Below, in pieces: positions 26,723-34,851 of a stretch of DNA of 64,000 bases. The position numbers and the translations under genes were made by a program. Numbering within the stretch: the first letter of the stretch is position 1; every line of letters begins with the position of its first letter. The DNA is from Chitinophaga pinensis (GTDB lineage: Bacteria; Bacteroidota; Bacteroidia; NS11-12g; UBA955): assembly GCA_945890895.1 (NCBI GenBank), contig CAMDDG010000006.1, positions 1-64,000 on the forward strand, in the 5' to 3' direction. The notes under the pieces are model-generated. The model did not search any database and was not told the origin of the DNA. It saw only the letters and a program-made list of their open reading frames with translations.

Positions 26723-28555
26723 TTATTTTGAACGGGATTGTTCGATCAACGATTTATTCAATTGAATAATCTCTTGATTTTGCTTAATTAATTCCTGAAT
26801 TTGTAGTTGCTGTTGTTGCAATTGAAGTGCTTGTTTTTCTATCATGACTTGTTGCTCTTGAACTGCCTTTACCAAGGGAACAACGAATTCGCTGTATCGC
26901 AAACCGTAATAATCTTTGTCATTTTTAGGTTTATCAACACCCGAAAAATCGTAACCAACAGAATTCGCAGCTTTTTCAACTTCTTGAGCAATAAAACCGG
27001 AGTAACGGATTTTTTCTTGGTCGTATTTCCCTTTGAATTTGATGGTATCGGAATCCATACCCAAAAAGGCATTGATTCCTCGAACATCGAGATTGTAAGT
27101 TACCGGTTCTAATTTCATTATAAATTCCAAACCCTTAACTGATTTTTGTATGTTTCGTTTGAAACGGGCATCACTTAAATTCGTCCAAGCCACACTTCCC
27201 CCAATACTCGTAACGGATGTATTGCCTACACGAACTTGGTTACTTGCAGTAGTACGGGTTGAAGAACCTAAAGCGGTAGTGTTGTCCAAATCGGTTTGAT
27301 TGGGTCCGTTATAATACCCCAAAGAACTGTTGTAGTATCCTGTGCCATTTTGAAATCCCGCATAATAACCCACACCTTGATTGTAGTATCCCGAACTGTT
27401 GTAATAACCAGCTGCATAACCTACAAATGCATTTCCAATACCCAGATTATTAGAAGCCAGAGAATAGTTCCCCAAACCAGAATTGTAGTGACCATAAACA
27501 TTATATCCCAAAGCGTAATACCCAACTGCTGCATTCATTACACCTGAAATGTTGTAGTATAACGTGTACATTCCAACACCCACATTGTAGGTCCCCGATG
27601 TATTGGTATACAAGCTTCGATAACCAATACCCACATTATAGCTACCTGAGGTGTTTGACCTCAACGGTTCATATCCAATTCCCACATTGTACGAACCGGT
27701 AGAATTGGCATACAATGAAGCCGCTCCCAATCCCGTGTTGTAATTACCGGTGTTGTTGTCGTACATCGCTTGCCATCCTAAAGCAGTATTGTAATAACCA
27801 CCCTGATTGGCACTTAACGCTTCTCTTCCAATTGCAATATTGGAATATCCAGTAGAACTTGAATTGGATAAGTATCCCAAAGATATGTTGCTGTTGGTAT
27901 GGTTTAATTCTCCGAACCACGTATTGTTTACACGAAATTTCAAAGGCACCGAACTCAAGGTACCTATAAAGTTATTGGTATTTAAACCACTGTTACCAGA
28001 AGTCCCCCAAAATCCGTTTAAATGTACAAACCCACCGTTTTTTGATAAATAAACAGTGTCTTTCGAAAGTCGAATTTTTTGAATTTCATTATTGGTATCG
28101 TTGTCGATGAATTTTTTTGTAGTTGCAACGGTTATTTGGCCGTACTCATTCACCGTTAAAAGCGGATATTCTTGGTCATTTCCATAAGTTCCAGATGTAA
28201 CTCCAGGTTTAACCATATCAACTGCTCCTTTTCCTTGGACATACCCTCCAGTTAATCCCTTTCCAAATGTCATGGAACGCATGAGAGGTACCCATTTATT
28301 GGACTCGTAATACCAGAATCCAACAGTGTCGTCAGTTTGGTAAATCAATAATCCATTCGCAGGTGTATTTATTAAAAATTTTTGAGCGCGCGTTAACCTT
28401 GGAACTAAAATACCCTTGTTTGTTGAAGTTACATCCAACATAGCCGATCCATCAGGATTGGACCCCGTTTCATTAATACCTACGTTTTGGGAATATAACC
28501 CGCAAGAAAATAAAAAAAGCGCAACGAAAAATTGAATTTTGTAGTATTTTACCAT
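26723..28555 (-). CDS. Tail-fibre-like repeat protein with C-terminal intramolecular chaperone (Peptidase_S74) domain
   Basis: 610 residues. Signal peptide (1-22; Cys18 in FLFSC could also serve as a lipobox). Residues 24-100 carry the VGINETGSNPDGSAMLDV and GILVPRLT blocks common in Bacteroidota surface fibres. Residues 238-407 are ten exact-length 17-residue repeats of the form YNxGxGxxxLxxNxxGx. Residues about 459-560 hold the S74 self-cleaving chaperone (SDARFKRNIQ, VTYNLDVRGINAFLG, FIAQEVEKA), then a Gln-rich coiled coil to the end. Likely a trimeric secreted fibre; T9SS or lipoprotein export not decided. It lies directly upstream of the T9SS PKD protein. Confidence 0.85.
   Translation of the reverse strand: MVKYYKIQFFVALFLFSCGLYSQNVGINETGSNPDGSAMLDVTSTNKGILVPRLTRAQKFLINTPANGLLIYQTDDTVGFWYYESNKWVPLMRSMTFGKGLTGGYVQGKGAVDMVKPGVTSGTYGNDQEYPLLTVNEYGQITVATTKKFIDNDTNNEIQKIRLSKDTVYLSKNGGFVHLNGFWGTSGNSGLNTNNFIGTLSSVPLKFRVNNTWFGELNHTNSNISLGYLSNSSSTGYSNIAIGREALSANQGGYYNTALGWQAMYDNNTGNYNTGLGAASLYANSTGSYNVGIGYEPLRSNTSGSYNVGIGYRSLYTNTSGTYNVGVGMYTLYYNISGVMNAAVGYYALGYNVYGHYNSGLGNYSLASNNLGIGNAFVGYAAGYYNSSGYYNQGVGYYAGFQNGTGYYNSSLGYYNGPNQTDLDNTTALGSSTRTTASNQVRVGNTSVTSIGGSVAWTNLSDARFKRNIQKSVKGLEFIMKLEPVTYNLDVRGINAFLGMDSDTIKFKGKYDQEKIRYSGFIAQEVEKAANSVGYDFSGVDKPKNDKDYYGLRYSEFVVPLVKAVQEQQVMIEKQALQLQQQQLQIQELIKQNQEIIQLNKSLIEQSRSK
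27335..27844 (-). repeat. Ten 51-bp (17-residue) in-frame repeats
   Basis: Residues 238-407 of the fibre protein divide exactly into ten 17-residue units, for example YNVGIGYEPLRSNTSGS and YNVGIGYRSLYTNTSGT. DNA similarity between neighbouring units is partial, so this is protein-level periodicity, not a recent slippage array. Confidence 0.85.
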
Positions 28556-28616
28556 TCGTTTGTCGATAAATTAATTTAGATATTGAAATTTTACAGCGCG
28601 TAAATATAGGTAAATT

Positions 28617-29393
28617 TCAACACTTTTTAATTAATATTACGGGTTCGAATGGATTTAAATGATGAATTTCTTTAGTGATTGATTGCTGGATATCCGACAA
28701 GCTAGCATTAATTCCCCAAGATTTCCAACGATCAACGAAATCATTGCCATAAAGTCGTACATGATCCCATTGTCCTAATAAATCTTGCCTCTTTCGGCTG
28801 TTCCAATTTCGTTCGGCTTCAATAGTTTCAGATAAAATTGGAGAAAATGGAATTTGCACTATTGCCATTCCATCGGGTTTTAATACGCGACTGATTTCTA
28901 AGAGTGCTTGCTTTTCTTCTAAAATATGCTCTAAAACGTGATTGCAAATAATCCAATCGAATGAATTGTCCTTAAATTTTAATCGCCTTAAATCACCAAA
29001 TTGGACTTCATGACTATATGCGAATTTATATCCTTTTGATCGATTATCGATTCCGCTAATTTCGCAATTGAATTTTCGTTTAATGGCATTAAACAATGGA
29101 CGTTCCGGTGCTACATGTAATACTTTTATGCTTTTCTGGGGATGGAATACTTGTTCGCACAAAAACTGAAAAACCAAACGATCTCTGTCAGAAGAAGCAC
29201 AACGAGGACAATCAACATATCGTTTACCGCCACCAATTACTTTGAACTTTTGTAGAACGGGTAAATCGTGACCTCTTGGAAACCAATAATTTGGATAAAA
29301 ACCACAAATGTTACATTGCTTAAGGTTTTTCTTTGCAGAATTCCAATATTTGGCATCAAAAAAAAATTGCGGTATGAACTGAAACCATTTCAA
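28617..29393 (-). CDS. SAM-dependent methyltransferase with N-terminal zinc-ribbon-like cysteines
   Basis: 258 residues. Two CxxC pairs, CNICG (28-32) and CPRCASSDRDR (about 62-72), precede a class I methyltransferase: VLHVAPERPLFNAIK, ISGIDNRSKG, FGDLRRLKFKDNSFDWIICNHVLEHI (motif of UbiE/methyltransf_11 type) and LKPDGMAIVQIPFSP. The only in-frame start is TTG at 29393. An ATG in another frame at 29388 on the minus strand would join this frame if the run of nine T behind it (plus-strand A 29358-29366) had eight, so a length error or slippage is possible. Similar genes modify sugars or lipids near polysaccharide loci; no such locus is here. Substrate unknown. Confidence 0.82.
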   Translation of the reverse strand: MKWFQFIPQFFFDAKYWNSAKKNLKQCNICGFYPNYWFPRGHDLPVLQKFKVIGGGKRYVDCPRCASSDRDRLVFQFLCEQVFHPQKSIKVLHVAPERPLFNAIKRKFNCEISGIDNRSKGYKFAYSHEVQFGDLRRLKFKDNSFDWIICNHVLEHILEEKQALLEISRVLKPDGMAIVQIPFSPILSETIEAERNWNSRKRQDLLGQWDHVRLYGNDFVDRWKSWGINASLSDIQQSITKEIHHLNPFEPVILIKKC

Positions 29394-29428
29394 TACCGCA
29401 ATTTAAACTATAGAAATAAAAAATAGTA

Positions 29429-29457
29429 CTTTTATCGGTTCATTCAGCAGATAAAAG
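29429..29457 (-). terminator. Possible terminator after the PPIase gene
   Basis: CTTTTATC (29429-29436) and GATAAAAG (29450-29457) pair over a 13-base loop, and on the minus strand a T-rich tract (ACTATTTTTT) follows. Stem is AT-rich, so efficiency is doubtful. Confidence 0.4.
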
Positions 29458-29472
29458 CGCTCATTCGTTAAA

Positions 29473-30531
29473 TTATTTAACGCTTACTAACTCTGTGTCG
29501 AAAATTAATGTGGCATTCGGAGGAATCACTCCACCCGCACCGCGTTTGCCATAACCCAATTCAGAAGGGATAATTAATTTGTATTTCGCACCCACTTTCA
29601 TTAAAGCAATACCTTCGTCCCAACCCGGAATAACTTGACCAATACCCAATTTGAAATCAATAGGTTGACCGCGTTTATACGAATTATCAAACTCAGTACC
29701 GTTGGCCAATTTACCAGAATAATGAACAGCAACGGTCTTGCCTTTTGAAGCCAATTCACCTGTACCTTCTTGTTCAACTACGTACCAAAGACCTGTTCCT
29801 GTAGGCTTTGCTGTTGGGTAGGTGGTTTTTACCCAGTTTTCAAATTTCATTTTTTCAGCTTCTTCAGCTTTTGCTTTTTTCTGTACCATGTCTGATTGAT
29901 ATTGTGCCATTGCAGCCTGATCTGCCTTGAAGTTCTTTGCCTCTTTTCCTACACGGATGATTTCTATCGTTTCAATTTTATCGCCTTGTTGAATGGCATT
30001 CACTACATCTTGACCGGTTATTACTTTTCCAAAAACGGTATGCATACCATCCAACCAAGGAGTAGCAACGTGAGTGATAAAGAATTGAGAGCCGTTGGTT
30101 CCAGGTCCAGCATTAGCCATGGATAAAATGCCGGGTCCAGTGTGCTTTAATTCTGGCACGATTTCATCATCAAAGCGGTATCCAGGTCCACCAGAACCAT
30201 TGCCCGATGGATCGCCACCTTGAATCATGAAGTCAGCAATTACACGGTGAAAAGTCAATCCATTGTAGAACGGAGTTCCTTTTTCTTTGGCGTTATTATC
30301 AATTTTACCTTCTGCTAATCCAACAAAGTTACACACTGTTAAAGGAGTTTTATCGTAATGCAATTGCAATAAAATTTCACCTTTGTTGGTAATCATTTTT
30401 GCGTAAAGTCCATCGGGTAGACCATTTCCACCACCTGAAACTTCGGGATCGTTATACTGATTTGTCATAATGTTTGCAGATAAAAAGCTACTGGTCAACA
30501 CTGCGGTTGAAAGTAGGAACCAATTTTTCAT
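29473..30531 (-). CDS. Cyclophilin-FKBP fusion peptidyl-prolyl isomerase, exported
   Basis: 352 residues from ATG 30531, which sits one base after the stop of the upstream gene; longer in-frame starts (30657) would overlap that gene deeply and lack the signal peptide [20 protein letters not shown] at the amino end. Domain 1 (about 35-180) is cyclophilin: [50 protein letters not shown]. Domain 2 (about 250-352) is [53 protein letters not shown]. Both active-site patterns are intact, so both isomerase domains should work, in the periplasm. A charged helical linker of about 55 residues joins them. Known class: dual-family immunophilins. Confidence 0.93.
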   Translation of the reverse strand: MKNWFLLSTAVLTSSFLSANIMTNQYNDPEVSGGGNGLPDGLYAKMITNKGEILLQLHYDKTPLTVCNFVGLAEGKIDNNAKEKGTPFYNGLTFHRVIADFMIQGGDPSGNGSGGPGYRFDDEIVPELKHTGPGILSMANAGPGTNGSQFFITHVATPWLDGMHTVFGKVITGQDVVNAIQQGDKIETIEIIRVGKEAKNFKADQAAMAQYQSDMVQKKAKAEEAEKMKFENWVKTTYPTAKPTGTGLWYVVEQEGTGELASKGKTVAVHYSGKLANGTEFDNSYKRGQPIDFKLGIGQVIPGWDEGIALMKVGAKYKLIIPSELGYGKRGAGGVIPPNATLIFDTELVSVK

Positions 30532-30532
30532 T

Positions 30533-30895
30533 TTAGTTATCATGGTTATTTGTTCTAATTTGTTGTTGTAGTTTTTTAGGCAATTTTTGTACCACAAGTT
30601 CATAGCTGTTATCAATTTGTTCGGAAATAAATACTTCAGAAAGCCCATTGAGCTCAATTTGATTCCATAATTTCTTATTCATGTGATATGCCCCTTGAAT
30701 TTGTTCGTATTGTTCGCGGAGTTCAACAGCTAAATCTGGGTCGCATTTTACTGCAATGGTGTTGAAATCTTGAATGTCAGCCAAGCAAAACATTTTACCC
30801 GCTACTTTCCAAACACAAGTCGTTTCATCAAACGGAAACGTTGCTTCGGTTGCAGGTTTGCTCAGACAATATTCGTTGACCCAGTCAAAATTCAT
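30533..30895 (-). CDS. MmcQ/YjbR family protein
   Basis: 120 residues from ATG 30895. Longer ATG starts exist at 30958 and 30922, but the -7 element at 30910-30917 lies downstream of them. The family pattern is seen in [37 protein letters not shown] sequence at the start (Pro/Glu/Phe-Pro-Phe), [32 protein letters not shown]. The fold binds DNA-like surfaces in some members, but the role is unknown. Its stop is one base before the PPIase start, so they form a two-gene unit. Confidence 0.85.
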   Translation of the reverse strand: MNFDWVNEYCLSKPATEATFPFDETTCVWKVAGKMFCLADIQDFNTIAVKCDPDLAVELREQYEQIQGAYHMNKKLWNQIELNGLSEVFISEQIDNSYELVVQKLPKKLQQQIRTNNHDN

Positions 30896-30909
30896 CGGCG
30901 ATAATTTTA

Positions 30910-30917
30910 CAAAACTA
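30910..30917 (-). promoter_or_regulatory. -7 element TAGTTTTG for the MmcQ/PPIase unit
   Basis: Minus-strand TAGTTTTG fits TAnnTTTG, 14 bases before the ATG at 30895, and decides the start choice for that gene. It is 11 bases from the opposing plus-strand element at 30929-30936. Confidence 0.55.
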
Positions 30918-30928
30918 ACCATTCCGTG

Positions 30929-30936
30929 TAAATTTG
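30929..30936 (+). promoter_or_regulatory. -7 element TAAATTTG for the MORN-like gene
   Basis: Plus-strand match to TAnnTTTG, divergent from and almost overlapping the minus-strand element at 30910-30917. The leader to the ATG at 31077 would be about 135 bases and includes GTTTAAAC/TTTAAA palindromes (30961-30979) and a CGGGGGAT word copy. Confidence 0.5.
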
Positions 30937-31076
30937 TAAAATTAATCGACCAACACATTCGTTTAAACTATTGTTTAAAGTTCGAATTGCCCTATATGAA
31001 GAACCGAAATTTCGAAATGTGCACAGCACAACCATCCCCCGAAAAGCTGAAAAATCCCATGCAAAATCCCCTAGTA

Positions 31077-32288
31077 ATGTTGAAATTTAGAATATTATAC
31101 TCTTATTTACTCCTTTTGGGGATGCTAATTCTGCTCCCATCTTGGTTGATTTCTCAAACATCCAAGCCAACTACAATAAAAAATAAATCGAATAAAGTTG
31201 CGATGGATAACAGAACCATCCAAGAACAAGGCTTGCCTCCCATAACTCAACTAAAAAAGCGAAGAATTCGATGGGAAGCCATTCAATTTATGGACAATGG
31301 CGATGCATATTACAAAGATGAACCCTATACAGGTGGTGCTTACGCGCTATTTCCTTCGAAAAATCCCAATACAACAGAAGCACCTAAAATTGCCAAAGAA
31401 GGGGAGTTTTTAAACGGAAAACTTCACGGAGAGTATAAAGTGTACAATCCCAAAGGACAATTCATCTCTCGAGAGACCTACAATCAAGGAAAAAAAGACG
31501 GTATATTTTACTACTATTATGAAACCGGTGAATTGGAAGTAAAAGGGGTTATGAAATTGGAAGTTTTACACGGTTTGGTGGAAGGATTTTACGCTTCTGG
31601 AGCGAAGTACTATATTAATGTATACACTGACGGCGCAAGAGATGGTAAATGCGTATCGTACTTTGAAAATGGTCAATTGGAAAATGAATCAGAATACAAA
31701 ATGGGTATTCCCGTGGGAGTTCATTACGGTTATTTCCCCGATGGTACAGTGAGATATATGAAATCATTTAATTCAGAAGGACAGCTACACGGTGCTAATT
31801 ATGTGTTTCATCGCACTGGTTGCGAAGCTTTGGAAGAATATTATAAAAACGGAAAATTGGATTCAGTTCAACGTGCTTGGGATGCATTGAGTTGTTTTTT
31901 AATTCGTTCAGGCAATTATAAATTAGGTGAGAAAGATGGTATTTTTGCTGAGCTGAATATGTTTGGCGATACCTTAAAAATTGAATCCTATAAAAACGGA
32001 ATAAGACATGGTTTTTTCGGATCTTACATAGAACAAAAACCGGAAGAAGATGATGCAAATCCACGTCCTCGAATTGTTACAGAAATGGAAGGACTTTATT
32101 TGGATGGTTTGGCTGAAGGCTATTGGGTTTACGGTCAGGTTTCGCATTATCAAGAGCGAAAAGGCACTTACAAAAAAGGCGTAAAAATAGGTACTTGGTT
32201 ATACTACGATCATCGTGGTGAATTGCTTTTGGAACAGAATTTTGATGAAAACGGAGACCAAATTGGAGGGAAAATCTATGAAAATTGA
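31077..32288 (+). CDS. Exported MORN-like (YwqK-type) repeat protein
   Basis: 403 residues from ATG 31077, which places the signal peptide MLKFRILYSYLLLLGMLI at the amino end; in-frame ATGs at 30996 and 31059 are alternatives. From about residue 60 the protein is built of MORN/YwqK-like units, G-x-Y-x(3)-G-x(6)-Y-x(2)-G-x(2)-D/H-G: HGEYKVYNPKGQFI, KKDGIFYYYYETGELE, RDGKCVSYFENGQLE, LHGANYVFHRTG and so on, about ten in all. In Bacteroidota such proteins are widespread and often called toxin-antitoxin YwqK family, a name without evidence here. Likely cell-surface or periplasmic scaffold. The end overlaps the kinase start by 11 bases. Confidence 0.8.
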   Translation: MLKFRILYSYLLLLGMLILLPSWLISQTSKPTTIKNKSNKVAMDNRTIQEQGLPPITQLKKRRIRWEAIQFMDNGDAYYKDEPYTGGAYALFPSKNPNTTEAPKIAKEGEFLNGKLHGEYKVYNPKGQFISRETYNQGKKDGIFYYYYETGELEVKGVMKLEVLHGLVEGFYASGAKYYINVYTDGARDGKCVSYFENGQLENESEYKMGIPVGVHYGYFPDGTVRYMKSFNSEGQLHGANYVFHRTGCEALEEYYKNGKLDSVQRAWDALSCFLIRSGNYKLGEKDGIFAELNMFGDTLKIESYKNGIRHGFFGSYIEQKPEEDDANPRPRIVTEMEGLYLDGLAEGYWVYGQVSHYQERKGTYKKGVKIGTWLYYDHRGELLLEQNFDENGDQIGGKIYEN

Positions 32289-32922
32289 GCCCTTCGTTGT
32301 AGGGATGACCGGTTTATCCGGCGCAGGTAAAACCTTTTATGTAGACGCGCTGAAAGATAAATTTGGTAAAAATATTACCGTGGTAGGTTTTGATGATTAT
32401 TACAAACCACTGGAAATGCAGCATATTGATGAGTTTGGCGAGGCAAATTACGACTTACCCAGTGCATTATATTCAGATAAATTCTATCAAGATTTGATGC
32501 AACTTATCGAATATCACCCGGTTACATTGAAGAAATATCAATTTGAGCATTATGATGCACCAGAAGTAATCGAAACGCTGTCGCCAGCACCCATTTTATT
32601 GGTTGAAGGATTATTTGTTATGGAATTTCATCCGGTTGATGCTTTGTTGAATTATCGAGTATTTATTGACTGCGATACGGATCTGTGCTACCACCGGAGG
32701 CTCAAACGAGATATTGCAGAAAGAAATATTCCGGAGGCTCGTAGTGTGCATCAATGGGAACACCATGTAATGCCGGCATATAATCAATTTATTTTCCCTC
32801 ACAAAGAACGTTGTGATATAGTTATTTGGAATGAAGGAACGGCAGATCACAATATCGATGTAATTTCAAAGGCAATTATGGAACAAGCACATCCATCTGT
32901 GATTGAAGCGTTGTTGTCGTAA
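32278..32922 (+). CDS. Uridine kinase-like P-loop kinase
   Basis: 214 residues from ATG 32278, which overlaps the upstream stop by 11 bases and gives the start MKIEPFVVGMTGLSGAGKT; an earlier in-frame start lies deep in the upstream gene. Walker A is GLSGAGKT (12-19). The VVGFDDYYKPL, FEHYDAPEV and ILLVEGLFVM blocks match the uridine kinase/phosphoribulokinase family, as does RRLKRDIAERN. Likely reaction: phosphorylation of uridine or a related nucleoside or pentose by ATP in the cytosol; the family includes many non-Udk members, so I give no symbol. A 37-bp tandem repeat begins in its last codons. Confidence 0.82.
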   Translation: MKIEPFVVGMTGLSGAGKTFYVDALKDKFGKNITVVGFDDYYKPLEMQHIDEFGEANYDLPSALYSDKFYQDLMQLIEYHPVTLKKYQFEHYDAPEVIETLSPAPILLVEGLFVMEFHPVDALLNYRVFIDCDTDLCYHRRLKRDIAERNIPEARSVHQWEHHVMPAYNQFIFPHKERCDIVIWNEGTADHNIDVISKAIMEQAHPSVIEALLS

Positions 32923-33004
32923 AAAAATTGCCTCGGTAATCGAAGAGTTGTAATCGTAAAATAACTGCCCCGGTAATCGAAGTCAAGTTGTCGTTAAAAA
33001 AACT
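32913..33004 (+). repeat. 37-bp tandem repeat at the end of the kinase gene
   Basis: CGGTAATCGAAG occurs at 32934 and 32971, exactly 37 bases apart, and the preceding GTTGTCGTAAAA-type block recurs at 32913, 32947 and (partly) 32987. The array copies the last codons and stop of the kinase into the gap before the convergent phosphoesterase gene. Confidence 0.65.
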
Positions 33005-33509
33005 ACTCTAGTTCAATAAACTCGGAGGTTTGATATACGGTATCGTATATAGCAAACGAAGGATTATTCAGTACACCAGCAATTTCACCGGGATTCATAA
33101 AAAGTGCCTTGCCATATTTTTGCTTGTGTTGTTTGTGAGTGTGACCAAAGAACACAGCGTCGTACCAGCCAGTTTTTACCATGGTTTGGGCGTAGAAAGG
33201 GTAGTGAGTAACGCCGATTTTTACTCCATCTAACGTTAAAATATTATCCGTATCACCAATGTATTCTCCATACAATCGAATGTTGGGATAATTCTGAGCT
33301 TGGTTCAAAATATGAAACCGATCGCCATCATTGTTTCCAAAAACGGCGTGTATGGTTTTTCCAGATTCCCCTAAAACTTTAATAACAAAAGGAGAGCAAA
33401 AATCACCACAGAATACAATGGTATCAATTCCGCGTTCTGTAAGAATGTTCAAACATTGATTCAATCGATCTACTCGATCGTGTATGTCGCTAATTATTGC
33501 AAATTCCAT
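33003..33509 (-). CDS. YfcE/MJ0936-type metallophosphoesterase
   Basis: 168 residues, a minimal calcineurin-like fold. Metal ligands in order: SDIHD (D8, H10), CGDFCSP (D36), GNND (59-61), THYP (H102) and GHTH (122-125). This is the full phosphodiesterase set of the YfcE/MJ0936 family, active on small phosphodiesters in tested members. Monocistronic on the minus strand between the kinase and ferredoxin genes; its end is next to the 37-bp repeat array. Confidence 0.92.
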   Translation of the reverse strand: MEFAIISDIHDRVDRLNQCLNILTERGIDTIVFCGDFCSPFVIKVLGESGKTIHAVFGNNDGDRFHILNQAQNYPNIRLYGEYIGDTDNILTLDGVKIGVTHYPFYAQTMVKTGWYDAVFFGHTHKQHKQKYGKALFMNPGEIAGVLNNPSFAIYDTVYQTSEFIELE

Positions 33510-33563
33510 AAATGTTTAAGATGTATTAGTCGAAAATTATTCAACGAAATTACAAAAGGGTTG

Positions 33564-33571
33564 TAAATTTG
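33564..33571 (+). promoter_or_regulatory. -7 element TAAATTTG for the ferredoxin gene
   Basis: Matches TAnnTTTG; 18 bases separate it from the ATG at 33590. No -33 TTG at the usual distance. Confidence 0.5.
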
Positions 33572-33589
33572 CACCAATAATTTACAAAC

Positions 33590-33937
33590 ATGGCCATAAT
33601 TATAACCGAAGAGTGCATCAATTGTGGAGCTTGCGAGCCCGAATGTCCAAATAATGCCATTTATGAAGCAGGAGTAGAATGGGCCATAGCCGATGGCACA
33701 GAGGTAGAAGGAGAATATTTGATGTCGAGCGGTAAAACGGTAAGTGTAAATGAGAAGTTTCGAGCTATCAGCGATGAAGTTTATTTTATAGTTCCTGACA
33801 AATGCACCGAATGCATGGGCTTTCATGAAGAACCCCAATGTGCTGCTGTTTGCCCAGTTGATTGCTGTGTGCCAGATCCAGAGCATCGCGAATCCGAAGC
33901 GGTACTATTAGACCGAAAAGCGCGATTGCACGTATAG
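33590..33937 (+). CDS. 4Fe-4S dicluster ferredoxin
   Basis: 115 residues, cytosolic, acidic. Cluster 1 ligands are C9, C12, C15 and C19 ([12 protein letters not shown]). The second set is C72, C75, C84 and C88 ([18 protein letters not shown]), with an eight-residue spacer instead of two, the pattern of the long-loop 2[4Fe-4S] ferredoxins; C92 and C93 follow. The insertion between clusters (about 25-65) is also typical. Likely a small electron carrier; its partner oxidoreductase is not in the window. Single gene with its own promoter element. Confidence 0.94.
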   Translation: MAIIITEECINCGACEPECPNNAIYEAGVEWAIADGTEVEGEYLMSSGKTVSVNEKFRAISDEVYFIVPDKCTECMGFHEEPQCAAVCPVDCCVPDPEHRESEAVLLDRKARLHV

Positions 33938-33988
33938 AAATCCGTTTGGCTTATACGACCGCATTCTTCAACGCCATCATTTATTCAT

Positions 33989-33996
33989 TATCTTTG
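33989..33996 (+). promoter_or_regulatory. -7 element TATCTTTG four bases before the NlpC/P60 ATG
   Basis: TATCTTTG fits TAnnTTTG and is followed by AGCC and then ATG 34001, so any transcript would begin at or within the start codon (leaderless). Confidence 0.45.
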
Positions 33997-34000
33997 AGCC

Positions 34001-34762
34001 ATGACGGTGAGAAAGATATGCTTAGTCAGTTGGGTCCCTCTTCGCAAAGAACCCAGTAGCGCATCGGAAATGGTTTCTTGCTTGCTTTTTGGGGAAACTT
34101 GTACTGTGGTTTCTCAAGAAGGGGAGTGGCTTTCTGTAATCTGTGAGCACGATCAGTACCCTGGATTCATTCCTGAGAAATACCTAGCAGATGAAACCCT
34201 AATCCTTCCAGAAAATCATGTAAAGTGGTTGAACTTTGGACCCGTAATAGCTCGTCCTGTTTTAACAGAAGAAGATTCCGAAAATTGGTTCGGATCTCTT
34301 ATTTTAAGTCCTGGAAGTTGGGTGTCGAGTTCTGGAGTTTTGGAAATTCAAGGAAACGAATACTATTTTCATGCCAACTCATCCCTTTTTGATTCTCGTA
34401 AATTCTTGAAACAATTTATCAATACACCCTATTTGTGGGGCGGTAGAAGTATTTTTGGAATGGATTGCAGTGGTTTAACACAATTGTATGCAGCAGCTCA
34501 AGGTATTCCGATCCCACGAGATGCATACCAACAAATAGAAATGGGACATTCCATCGATTTTTTGGACCGTCAAGAAGGGGATTTCGCTTTTTTTCAAAAT
34601 AAAACAGGGAAAATCACGCATGTGGGAATTGTATTAAACGGAGGACAAATAATTCACGCATCGAATCAGGTTCGGGTAGATAAACTGTCTAAAATTGGAA
34701 TCACTCACAGCAATACACAAGAATTAACGCACGAATTAGTCGAAATTCGTAGAATCTTATAA
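34001..34762 (+). CDS. NlpC/P60 family cell-wall endopeptidase with SH3b-like N-terminus
   Basis: 253 residues. Residues about 5-65 and 75-130 look like two bacterial SH3 (SH3b) modules (VPLRKEPSSASEMVSCLLFGE, GEWLSVICE). The C-terminal 115 residues are NlpC/P60 (C40): TPYLWGGRSIFGMDCSGLTQ with catalytic Cys156, ITHVGIVL with His207 and IIHASNQVRVD with His219. Family function: cleavage of gamma-D-Glu to meso-diaminopimelate bonds in muropeptides. No signal peptide is visible, which fits cytosolic recycling enzymes of the YkfC type. Promoter lies right at the start codon. Confidence 0.92.
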   Translation: MTVRKICLVSWVPLRKEPSSASEMVSCLLFGETCTVVSQEGEWLSVICEHDQYPGFIPEKYLADETLILPENHVKWLNFGPVIARPVLTEEDSENWFGSLILSPGSWVSSSGVLEIQGNEYYFHANSSLFDSRKFLKQFINTPYLWGGRSIFGMDCSGLTQLYAAAQGIPIPRDAYQQIEMGHSIDFLDRQEGDFAFFQNKTGKITHVGIVLNGGQIIHASNQVRVDKLSKIGITHSNTQELTHELVEIRRIL

Positions 34763-34851
34763 ATAAATTTGAATCCATCCACCGAATTCCCAAGTGAGTA
34801 AAAAGGGTTTGAATTTAAATGTTTTAAACAATTGGTTAAATAGAAGTTAGA

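Noticed and set aside
27335..27844. Repeat array that could be taken for CRISPR
   Set aside because: The 51-bp units are codon-aligned and continuous in one frame; no spacers, no cas genes.
30532..30657. Longer PPIase start at 30657
   Set aside because: Would overlap the MmcQ gene by over 100 bases and bury the signal peptide; ATG 30531 is one base after the upstream stop.
30774..30995. N-terminal extension of the MORN-like gene
   Set aside because: It lies antisense over the MmcQ gene and precedes the signal peptide; the promoter element at 30929 is downstream of it.
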